Shown here: positions 58,201-64,000 of the stretch, piece after piece
Layout: each line of letters begins with the position of its first letter
How positions within the stretch are numbered: position 1 is the first letter of the stretch
Source: Fragum whitleyi
Taxonomy: Eukaryota > Mollusca > Bivalvia > Cardiida > Cardiidae
NCBI GenBank assembly: GCA_948146395.1
Contig: OX411554.1
Span: 43,165,869-43,229,868, forward strand
Length of the DNA: 64,000 bases
Direction: 5' to 3'
Notes under the pieces: generated by a model
What the model was told of the DNA's origin: nothing
Databases searched by the model: none
Seen by the model: only the letters and a program-made list of their open reading frames with translations
Translations under genes and position numbers: made by a program

Positions 58201-61200
58201 TTTTTATCGAGTTTTTGTGTAGGAATTTGAACTCAACGAATATTATTCTGTATGACTGATTTCATTTGCGGAGAAGAATAAATGCCTTTTCTATAAAAAT
58301 AAAATGTAAAGCAACATTTTGAAAATATTTTTTATAATCGATGTAACCATCAAAAATGTTTAAGATGTCTTGTTCGGGTTAACGTTAGACAATCTAATAA
58401 GTGATTCGGTTCGGTCTATGAATTTCTTAAAATAAAACCCTGTCTAGCGCTCAAGATGAAAACGTTAGTGAAACGTTAAAGAAATGGTACCCCGCTTTGC
58501 ACGTATACAAACGTGCAAAGCGGGTTATCATTTTTAACGTTTGCAAGCGTTTTTGCACCCTGGTCGCAGGATCCAATGAAATTATGGGCGTGTTATCTCA
58601 AATGTTCGTTATTTTTGCTTGACGAGTAGAGTTTGTTCCTGCCTATTAGATACGATTCAGGGTGAAAGACTTCATTTTAACTTAAGGGCAAATTTGTACA
58701 TCGATTTGCTTTCTACTAATTACGTCATTTCGTTTTGTTTACCTACTGAATAATTGAAATCGCCTTGAAACCAAATACCAGATCGTGCGGTTCGATTTTG
58801 TGTTGGAAGCAACATTATTTATGCAAACTATAATTAATTTGCAAGCGCAGCAACAACCCACCGCATAATTTGAAATAATTTATGTTTGTATTCTTATGAA
58901 GACATACTGCATGTCAGTCAGTTTCGTTCATGAAACATAATTTAGACATTATGTTCTGCGTTATTATTCAACTGACAGGGCGTGGCTTAGCCGTGACGTA
59001 ATTTGGCGAGCTAACTTTTCATAATTCTAAGTACTTTCAAATTTTAGTCGGCAATTACATGTATCGTAAACGCGTGCAAATAACTGTATTCAAGTGCTTA
59101 GAGAAAGTGAATAGATTCCATCGTGTTGTTGGATTTGCCAGGGGAAAATCGTGAATTATACCCCACTATGATGTTGCACTCGTATTTATATGCATGGGGA
59201 GGTCTGTTTTATTGTAATTGCGAGCGTATTAAGCGGTCCTTCGATTAGGACGGTATCGTTTACAGAACGTGCCCTGCTTTGGACTAGCACCTACATGTAA
59301 AACAGAAAACCGTTTTGAAATGTTGAGCAGGCCCTGCGTTCAGGATAAGAAAACGGTGCAACTGTTTGCCATACCCAGCTTTGCACGTGCACTTGCGTGC
59401 AAAGTGGGGTTAAATTGGCAAACAGTTTTCACTATCCATCACTTAAGTTATGATTGTAAAATTATCAAATAACCATACACCCCTTCCCAATTCTATATGT
59501 TTAAGTAGAATTCGCTATTGTGACTCGTCGATTGCATACAAATGTATTGTAATCACAAGTCACAATAGCGTATTGAGTTATATTAGACTGTTGAATTTCA
59601 CTGTATGAATTGAGGTGTGTTTTTGAGACTAGGCTTAATTAGGGTGGCTCAATTGCTAATCAGGCCCCTCGTCATGTAATTCAAACACAGACCTTTCAAA
59701 TAGACTGGTTTATAAATATGTGCCTCCTACATTTTTCAGTTATTCGTGGCACATATACTAGCAGTGAAATTTTTCACGAATAGCAACTTTCTGTGTGACC
59801 CGATGTCTCAAATATCTTTTATTGAAGGTCATTGTTTTCTGAAGTTATTTCCGGAATGTTTCTTTAATTAACTCGTCGCGTGCAAATCTTCTCTCACGTG
59901 ATCAAGCTATTTTTTCTATAGCACATTTGAGAATCGTATCAAGCTAATTAATAGCCACTGCTGCATGTGGAACTGTTGACCCTCGCTTATTCACGAATCG
60001 TGAACAAGGCTTGAATTATTATTATCATTGCTTTTCTTACAATTATCATTATATTTATAATTGTCATCAAAATTATTGTTATTGGTGCATTGTGTTCGAA
60101 ACATGATAGGTTTTTCTCGTTTATCGTCTTCGTCGGTAGCTTAGATGAGGAAGGTAGAGTTTAAAAGTTGACTAATTTAATTTTTCCTGAAATGTCGGAT
60201 GTCAAATAAGTTGAAGAAATATTTTCTAAATATGTATCTTTCTTCTAAATGTTAGAAAATTATCGATTCAGATGCCATGTTTAAAAGTCGTTCAAAATCT
60301 ATCACTATTCTAAGAAATTCATTCGTGATGGTGTTTCAATAACAACCAAATCATATTTGACCATTAGGCCTTACTTGTTTACAAGGGTTCCACGAACATG
60401 TGTGTGTGTGTGTGTGTGTGGGGGGGGTGATATCAATGTTTGACATTCACATCTATAGAAATATTTCCCGTAATTCTCGTTTAAACCTGATAACTATATG
60501 GGCTAAGAGCTGAGTCAGTGATTAGATGATTAGTAGATTGTGTGAGGAATTAGTTTTAACGAGATAACGTCTATTGATCGGAGTCAACGAGCTTTTTGTG
60601 CGAAGCTGTGTGATTCTTTACTACAGCAAGTTTACTGTATACTGTTTTAGCATTAGATATTCTTAAAAAGACAAATAGATTAACACCGAATATTTTTCTT
60701 AATTTCAGACCATCTTTGTAATGTTTTTCACATACGGCGGTTTTATTTTCTGAGTCGTTTTAGAATCCTTGAAATTATGAAGATACGGTTTTCTATTGAA
60801 ATGTAGGTGGCGAAATCCTTAAAAATATTTTTTCTAGAGTAGTGGTAGATACAACTCAATTTGCTCTGACCCGACGGTGTTGCTTTTTAAGTGTCAGGTG
60901 GTTCTGTTCGTTCAATATCACAGGGAGCCTATTTAAATTAGCTAAAAAAAAAATTTTTTAAATATGTTATGAAATTTAAAATCCCAAGTTAGTTGACCCT
61001 TGTCATCCTTAACACGGAATTTTCCTGTAATTGCTGGTGTTATAGTCTAAGATCAGCCTGCACAGATCTAATACTTCATCACCATTTTTATATATGTTGT
61101 TGTTGTTGTTGTTGTTTGTTTGTTTTTTTTTTTTTTTTTTTTTAAGGAATTCTGCCTTATATCACCACAGATGCCAGAGCTTTCAGCACCTAGATTGTAA

Positions 61201-62146
61201 TGTCATTTTAACATTTTTCAATGTAGCAAGGGTTAATACAGAGGCGGATTCAGTGGGTTTGGGGGTTTCGAACCCCCCCCCCCCCATCTGTATCCAATTT
61301 TTTTTCATTCTAGTGGACGAGTTCAATCAAAATTTCGTAAGAAAAGGAAAACTATCCCCTCTTTTTGTAGGGTTCGAACCTTAGGAACTTGACATTATAC
61401 ATAAAATAAAATATATCTCATGTAAACGGAATTTGAGCAATTGGTCCCATAGTATCCATATCTATATAGATAGGGATACTATGGGACTAATTACTCGAAA
61501 GTTGTAGGACGTCACCAAACCCCCCTACATAGAAACCCTGGGTCCGCCGCTGTTTTATCAATTGACTTTTGGTGGGGATTGAAAACTCACCTCTACGTGG
61601 TTTCACTTTAGGAGGGGTCGGGGCTCTGCTCTTAAGACCCTCTCGTTTCTCAAGCAGACCAGTCGACTTTTTCTTCTTCCGTCGGATTTCCTGCGCGTGA
61701 TGCTGAAATCCCGGGGGTCGAACATACACGGGTCCGCTAGCCGTACTGCTACCACTGGGCGAAGCCACATTTTCATAGTCATGATCATGTTCATAGGCAT
61801 CACACGCCTGTTGGTGAGCACTAATCCCGGGGGTCGGGGAGGGGGATGAGGCACGATTCGAAATTAAGGGTTGTCCCCGGGTCTCTGATCTTTCTATCCG
61901 ATAGGGTTCGGATTTATCTCCGGGTCTGTCCGGCAGAGTCCGGGAAAGGTCGAGTTTTAGGTTCGGATATGTATCTGTGAGATTGACCCTCGGGCTTATC
62001 CGGGATGTCACATTCGCCCGGGGGCTGTGGGGGAATATTTCACCGTCGGATGAGTCCTCATCGCTTGTGGTTACGATGAGTGGCCCCGGGGCGCCCCTTT
62101 TACCCCCTGTTAGCTTGACACACGGGGGTAAAGCGCTCGTAGCCAT
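41143..62146 (-). CDS. TEAD-binding-motif protein (YAP/FAM181-like), 4 coding exons, 385 aa
   Basis: Joined exons 62146-61591, 43349-43212, 42082-41884 and 41407-41143 give 1158 bp, 385 codons plus stop. Every junction has GT/AG sites and agreeing phase (1, 1, 2). Seen: residues 1-185 are disordered, Ser/Pro-rich and acidic, with RRKKKK at 155-160. Residues 189-204 read PMRLRALPQSFWKQPN, matching the YAP omega-loop (PMRLRKLPDSFFKPPE) at P, M, R, L, R, L, P, S, F, K and P, with FAM181-like SFW. Residues 256-271 contain VSGDTDLLLKHLFADV, in register with YAP VRGDSETDLEALFNAV, including LxxLF. Residues 296-302 are RGRPPKK, AT-hook-like. There are no WW domains, PDZ-binding tail or Tondu motif. 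In YAP the helix precedes the loop by about a dozen residues; here the loop comes first and the helix lies about 55 residues later. Inferred role: nuclear TEAD/Scalloped partner. It is not a YAP orthologue on this evidence. Extra small exons in the 18-kb intron 1 cannot be excluded. Confidence 0.78.
41884..42082 (-). CDS. TEAD-motif protein coding exon 3 (LxxLF helix)
   Basis: 199 bp, acceptor TTTTTTCAG, donor GAGGAAG|GTAAGC, phase 1 to phase 2, residues 232-297. It holds VRPITPPED, then a basic stretch, then the YAP-helix-like VSGDTDLLLKHLFADV, then a Thr/Asn linker and the first half of the AT-hook-like motif. Confidence 0.85.
43212..43349 (-). CDS. TEAD-motif protein coding exon 2 (omega-loop)
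   Basis: 138 bp, acceptor CATTTTCAG, donor ATGACAG|GTACAT, phase 1 to phase 1, residues 186-231. It starts DPLPMRLRALPQSFWKQPN. This exon alone holds the TEAD interface-3 motif and ends in an acidic SKDEDMT. A plus-strand open frame over it is only its shadow. Confidence 0.85.
43398..43600. mobile_element. MITE with nested hairpin, next to a splice acceptor
   Basis: Outer inverted termini TAAGGGCCAACTTATT / TTAAAGGGCCAACATATT; inner hairpin at about 43484-43554 with AGACTGGTCC arms and AGAATAGCCTA/TAGGCTATTCT at its tip. It lies 47 bp upstream (gene sense) of TEAD-motif exon 2. A hairpin with the same GACTGGTCC arms is at 29573-29632. Confidence 0.72.
44531..44616. mobile_element. 86-bp foldback in family Q DNA
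   Basis: Arms GTTGTAACTCCCTAT/ATAGGGAGTTACAAC extended by GCTCAGCG/CGCTGAGC and ATCGAT on each side. It is preceded by family Q sequence (44388-44530), related to 14195-14370. Confidence 0.75.
45604..45775. mobile_element. 172-bp TTAA-bounded MITE with perfect inner hairpin
   Basis: Inverted termini TTAAGGTAGTGGACCCGTAA then TA, TTAA on both borders, and an inner hairpin ACCGAGGTTTCCTAATGA/TCATTAGGAAACCTCGGT. A decayed relative is at 80-235 of the window. Confidence 0.8.
45776..47329. other. Intronic, no gene seen
   Basis: Within intron 1 of the TEAD-motif gene; a family S fragment at 46052-46150 and a small CAGGCG/CGCCTG palindrome at 46743. Confidence 0.5.
47330..47909 (+). mobile_element. 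Hairpin-tail element, family E, left end uncertain
   Basis: Three decayed body units (AAATCCATCTGT/TATTAG/CCAG), then GACGGACGGACGGACGCAC and the tail CGCTGGCCTTTCGGCCAGTG then GAGCTAAAAA. It lies in intron 1 of the TEAD-motif gene. Confidence 0.7.
48000..48880 (-). repeat. Tandem array related to family E body units, inverted
   Basis: About six decayed 120-150-bp units in minus orientation, each with a GGGYRTGGCAGG-like box (48012, 48168, 48292, 48452, 48600, 48740) and AAACTTGGCAGAAATGTTCC-like sequence. No tail or microsatellite is present. Confidence 0.6.
49235..49531 (-). CDS. Small open frame of unknown identity
   Basis: The minus-strand frame reads MKTNFLKPCRYGIPACASSM, then INMDFDLLTKCSEKEMNSL and ENKRHIIIRVEMCQESCSRM before running into a poly-T tract. 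Its composition (mixed charge, six Cys) is more protein-like than the opposite strand. No splice partners were found. It lies in intron 1 of the TEAD-motif gene, on the same strand, and could be a decayed fragment. Confidence 0.22.
   Translation of the reverse strand: MLTTATNFLNFIMKTNFLKPCRYGIPACASSMSNIINMDFDLLTKCSEKEMNSLEYENKRHIIIRVEMCQESCSRMRVVDMFFFFLFCFFFCFFHKCL
50018..50220. mobile_element. Family I MITE
   Basis: GTGCGCGACATTTCCAACAT ... TTGAAATTGTTGGAAATGCC then ACTTACAGGCTC, with internal TGCACAGGCTGGTCAGAGTC. Confidence 0.65.
51165..51280. mobile_element. Family H MITE copy
   Basis: AACTGTTGGCAAATTATACC, CAGTTTTGCACGTGAA/TTGCGTGCAAAGCGG, AATTTGCAAATAG, ACCGTTTTGTC. Confidence 0.6.
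51528..51790 (+). mobile_element. Hairpin MITE pair, copy 2
   Basis: AATTGGATTTCAATTT..., hairpin around GTGGGCATTCATTGG.../...TCAATGAGTACCCAC, then TTTACCCCCTCTTATCTGCA. Confidence 0.68.
52180..52295. repeat. (AAAG)n microsatellite, about 115 bp
   Basis: AAAG units with three CAAG interruptions. The LSFF-repeat open frames on the minus strand are products of this array. Confidence 0.9.
52480..52800 (-). mobile_element. Family K MITE with two CREs and a 40-bp-arm hairpin
   Basis: TGACGTCA at 52509-52516 and 52531-52538; palindrome about AATTTATTAAAC...ATAAACAGATAAAA and TTTTTATCTGTTTAC...GTTTAATAAATT. The long arms are better kept than in the 38.3-kb copy. Confidence 0.65.
53142..53163 (+). 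repeat. C22 homopolymer
   Basis: Uninterrupted C22 within a pyrimidine-rich stretch (53110-53340, CTCTCC/TCTTCC). Confidence 0.9.
53744..53874. mobile_element. 131-bp foldback, arms about 60 bp
   Basis: AGGTTATTGAATTT...GTCCGACACAATA...ATTCAATAACCT; the arms differ at only a few bases and the loop is a GCCC/GGGC mini-hairpin. Long open frames called on both strands here are an effect of the palindrome. Confidence 0.8.
54098..54425 (-). mobile_element. Family L MITE, copy 1
   Basis: CACCCCATGTGAT, T25 tract (54122-54146), ATCACATGGATATTTTTAGA, and an internal TIR GTACTTAGTG...ATGAAAAAAAATATTTGACT with CTCGAC boxes. It is the inverse of 56930-57238. Confidence 0.62.
55080..55187 (-). CDS. Possible terminal exon of unknown gene
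   Basis: Acceptor ATTATTTTTTGTCAG, then 35 codons FKELHRAYEGIKFQEKHGLN and RAGKLKYISKVFNGN before TAG. Upstream in the same open frame at 55432-55492 is LQALKDLQHGDIYQTYLKST with candidate donors, but none has matching phase. The stretch between carries a hairpin MITE. It could be a retrocopy or an exon of a nested gene. Confidence 0.25.
   Translation of the reverse strand, partial: FKELHRAYEGIKFQEKHGLNRAGKLKYISKVFNGN
55310..55400. mobile_element. Family H MITE fragment
   Basis: AGCCCTGCGTTCAGAATGAC then AAAACGG and CCGCTTTGCACATGCACTTA. It sits between the two candidate exon pieces at 55.1 and 55.45 kb. Confidence 0.55.
55592..55631. repeat. AAGAAATTGCTT hairpin, isolated copy
   Basis: AAAAAGAAGAAATTGCTTGT then CAAAAGCAATTTCTTCTTTT, the same hairpin as in the elements at 1770, 14854 and 57705. 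A decayed one is at 42496-42529. Confidence 0.7.
55892..55917 (+). repeat. (ATAAC)n microsatellite
   Basis: ATAACATAACATAACATAAC, five pentamer units. Confidence 0.85.
56795..56925 (+). repeat. Interspersed repeat with TCATTCCTA palindrome, copy 2
   Basis: TTCAATATTGTTTGGTACTC, ATTCCTATGAAAGCTCGTGC, AAATAGCAGGGGTCAGATTC. Family L copy 2 follows at once. Confidence 0.6.
56930..57238 (+). mobile_element. Family L MITE, copy 2
   Basis: GTACTTAGTGTTTAGTATGA, hairpin around AATTGTCGAGGCTCTGCCGA, and an end with ATCACATGGGATGTAATCAC. Confidence 0.62.
57463..57912. mobile_element. Family I MITE interrupted by a TTAA MITE
   Basis: Left end GTCTGTGCGCGACATTTCCA then ACAATTTC; right end AAATTGTTGGAAATGTCACC then CACAGGCC. 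Removing 57585-57813 leaves an element of about 220 bp like the intact ones at 31.0 and 50.0 kb. Confidence 0.7.
57585..57813. mobile_element. TTAA-bounded MITE, 229 bp, copy 2, nested in another MITE
   Basis: TTAACCCTTTCCTGTTTTAC...CAGCAAAGGGTTAA, central hairpin AAGAAGAAATTGCTTG at 57705-57746. Its insertion splits a family I MITE (57463-57912). Confidence 0.8.
58486..58570. mobile_element. Family H MITE, GCACGT hairpin
   Basis: ACCCCGCTTTGCACGT...ACGTGCAAAGCGGGTT, flanked by AACGTT boxes facing each other. Confidence 0.65.
59331..59440. mobile_element. Family H MITE with GCACGTGC hairpin
   Basis: GCCCTGCGTTCAGGATAAGA, AACTGTTTGCCA, then CCCAGCTTTGCACGTGCA/TGCGTGCAAAGTGGGG and TGGCAAACAGTT: nested palindromes around a core with an E-box (CACGTG). 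Other copies: 51165-51280, 55310-55400, 58486-58570, 63687-63793. Confidence 0.68.
59512..59571. repeat. 60-bp hairpin
   Basis: CGCTATTGTGACT/AGTCACAATAGCG arms, with GATT and ATACA pairs towards the tip. Confidence 0.7.
59575..60990. other. Intronic, no gene seen
   Basis: AT-rich; TTCACGAATA-like inverted boxes near 59750-59780; no coding-like frame. Confidence 0.5.
60399..60428 (+). repeat. (TG)n then G8
   Basis: About ten TG units followed by a G run. Confidence 0.85.
60993..61236. mobile_element. Family J MITE, decayed, with microsatellite inside
   Basis: GTTGACCCTTGTCATCCTTA at the left and GCAAGGGTTAA at the right. A (TGT)n tract and a poly-T run (61095-61143) occupy the middle. Confidence 0.5.
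61239..61552. mobile_element. hAT-like MITE abutting exon 1 of the TEAD-motif gene
   Basis: Termini CAGAGGCGGATTCAG and (inverted) CAGCGGCGGACCCAGG, a terminus often seen in hAT MITEs. It contains a poly-C run and a hairpin at 61435-61496. Its end is 38 bp into intron 1. No clear 8-bp duplication was found. Confidence 0.6.
61435..61496. repeat. 62-bp hairpin inside the hAT-like MITE
   Basis: GGTCCCATAGTATCC...GGATACTATGGGAC with TATCTATATAGATA at the tip; 61435-61496 is almost fully self-complementary. Confidence 0.75.
61591..62146 (-). CDS. TEAD-motif protein coding exon 1
   Basis: 556 bp, residues 1-185 plus one base, donor GTAGAG|GTGAGT. It is GC-richer than its surroundings and low in complexity: SDEDSSDGE (28-36), repeated SPR (41-43, 51-53), SSPSPTPG (100-107), DYENV (123-127), RRKKKK (155-160) and APTPPKVKPRR (175-185). 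The ATG is the first of the open frame. The unspliced frame would run to 61487, but its tail is made of a repeat. Confidence 0.8.
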
Positions 62147-64000
62147 ACTGGTTAGCCCTTATTTAAAACTCCCATTTTGTGCGTTGGCAATTTATTAATA
62201 TATATTTAAATTACAGTTATATATGGCTTTAGGTTCCATTTTGTAGGCCTATGTATAATTATCATGTAAGCACTCGTTAGAATACCAAATTAATTGATAA
62301 ACCAAATAAATCACTAATTCGTTTTTTCACATATTCACTTAATCCAAACTAAATAAATACTTTTTTCAAATCCACAAATTTTCGAAACACATAAAAATTC
62401 AATTGTTCTTCAATTATTGGTTTATTAATATTTAAATCCGTAATACACAAAAAAAGATCAAAAGTTGCAGTTTTTCCCGTCAAAACCAACTTGTGTATTC
62501 ATTGATAAGCAACGTGTTTCAAACATGTCAATAATAGTATCAGAGTTCCATTAAAGGTAATGTATATTCTGCGTGTGAAGACTTGATTCACGCACCTGAT
62601 TGAGGTAAAAATCAATTTTCCTATCTAAATATCGATATTTCAAGAAATTCAACAGACTGTAAAAGGGGGAAATATGTCCATTGTGTTGGAAATATGTCAT
62701 ATTTTTGGCAACAATCCATTAATTCAATACTTTTTTTCAATATATTTATACATGGGTTAAATGTACTCGGCATTTACATGATTTTTTTTCTTCCCAAGTC
62801 GCCATATTTGCTATTGTTGATAGCATACATAGCAACCATTGCTATGCACTTAAACCCTAACTCTACTTGTAACAGGCAATCTGATTGGCCTATGTTAATA
62901 TTGACGCATACCTTTATTGTGGATTATGTCTATATATAGGCTTAACCCTTCTTTTGATCTAAAACCGACAATATTTCATTGATTTTAGCAAACAGCGCGA
63001 TTTCTACCTTTATGTTGAGCTTGAAATCTAATTTGACAATTTAAAGCTTTCGAGTAAACCCTTTTTTCAATTTTGCGTTTCAAGCCATCAGTTGGGCCTA
63101 TTTTTCCTTCTTTGGTAATATGTTAATCTTAAACAGGAGGGTCTGTATCTTAAAAGTGTAATCATTAGAAATGGTAAGGGTTTTATACAAACATATCGAT
63201 TTGATCGGATTATATGTGAAAATTTCCTTCATGGGCAAATATAAGAATACTTCGGAAATTCGTGCAAAAATGGGGATGCTGAAAAAGAAAACGGTCTGTT
63301 GGGGACAAAGAAAGCGTAACTCACTTATTCAAGCTGTAGTTACATGATCTTGATACAACTAAAAAGGCCGGAAACGCAAGTTTTTATAGTCACAGACCGA
63401 CAATTGGTCAGTTGACGGCGACTAACATTATTTTTTTTATTGCAGCAAATGGATCACCCAACAATTAATACCAGGTATTTCTCTCATCAATTCTACAATT
63501 ACAACATTTCCTAGCCTCCCTCGGTGATACAAATTAGGTTTACCTAGCTAATTTGATCATTGATTGCAGCCAAACGTCGAAAAGACCATATTCCGCCGAC
63601 GGTGATTGGATCCATGAAATCCCATAGTTAAAAATTGGGAGCCTGGTACGCTGTGACTGAAAAAATCACTCAGTATGACATAAGGCTGCACAATGTTTGA
63701 AAATACTACCCAGCTATGCACGCAAAGTACACGTGCAAAGCTGGGTAAAATTTGCAAACAGTCCGACGGTTCGTCGTCCTGAACGCAGGCCAGGTTTGAC
63801 TAGACCAATCCTATAAAGTTTGCTTATGCATTTGATGGATCGCTGCTGTAAATAAAAAGATCGGTTGACCAATCAAAACATCTATTTATAATGGGATGAT
63901 TGTTGACCTCCGTCATCTCCCGACATTATTTGACGACCTCTTTCGAGGATTGTCTCCTCAAACCTCGTAATTACAGTTTGAATAAGCTTTTCTTTCCAAG
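62147..64000. other. Upstream region of the TEAD-motif gene
   Basis: Probable 5' UTR next to 62147. A CCAAT box (ATTGG, about 62883) and a TATATATAGG at 62930 are present but in plus orientation. No gene in the rest except the family H MITE. Confidence 0.4.
63687..63793. mobile_element. Family H MITE, near window end
   Basis: ACCCAGCTATGCACG...CGTGCAAAGCTGGGT, AATTTTGC/TTTGCAAACAG flanks, and the outer terminus CGTCCTGAACGCAGG. Confidence 0.65.

Noticed and set aside
61487..61590. Extension of the 219-codon frame beyond the GTGAGT donor
   Set aside because: The extra codons are intron and hAT-like MITE sequence. The spliced model has matching phase and a conserved motif directly after the junction.
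41143..62146. Assignment as the YAP/Yorkie orthologue
   Set aside because: No WW domains, no C-terminal PDZ motif, reversed order of TEAD elements and an AT-hook-like motif instead.

Overview
This is eukaryotic nuclear DNA: AT-rich, with short exons that carry GT/AG splice sites, introns of 1-18 kb and a dense layer of interspersed repeats. The exon content (a CDCA3/Tome-1 homologue and a protein with YAP-type TEAD-binding motifs) says metazoan. The repeat style (elements with AACAAGAG heads, GGAC/GACA microsatellites and short GC-rich hairpin tails, plus many foldback MITEs) is what I associate with bivalve molluscs. That taxonomic guess is inference, and no species can be named.

Two genes on the minus strand can be modelled with every splice phase agreeing. 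The first is a CDCA3-like cell-cycle gene (coding 16200 down to 9777, 3 coding exons, 215 aa). It has the paired DPRSP...RTP motifs and a C-terminal KEN box, and three evenly spaced CCAAT boxes lie about 1 kb upstream. The second runs from 62146 down to 41143 (4 coding exons, 385 aa). It encodes a WW-less, probably nuclear protein with a YAP/FAM181-type omega-loop, a YAP-type LxxLF helix and an AT-hook-like RGRPPKK. The two TEAD-binding elements are in the opposite order to YAP. This is the most interesting item in the window.

Between them lies a tentative plus-strand gene (30556-38982, three phase-compatible exons, signal-peptide-like start, N-glycosylation sequons). A few coding-like open segments of unknown identity occur at 21.7-22.0, 22.5-22.7, 49.2-49.5 and 55.1-55.5 kb.

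Layout: 1-9.7 kb repeats only (nested hairpin-tail elements at 4.7-7.4 kb). 9.8-17.3 kb CDCA3-like gene and upstream region. 18.2-20.1 kb hairpin-tail elements. 20.8-23.5 kb a 2.6-kb TIR-bounded element. 23.6-29.1 kb a 5.5-kb element with 9-bp target duplication that holds a second 2.4-kb element of the same build. 30.5-39 kb tentative gene. 41.1-62.1 kb TEAD-motif gene, its 18-kb first intron packed with MITEs. 62.1-64 kb upstream DNA.

The repeats are unusually informative. Several unrelated MITE families carry long perfect or near-perfect internal hairpins. Insertions into insertions give a relative chronology. Two large elements have terminal inverted repeats built from tandem 12-15-mers. 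One broad class of elements repeats its own tail-hairpin arm near its head.
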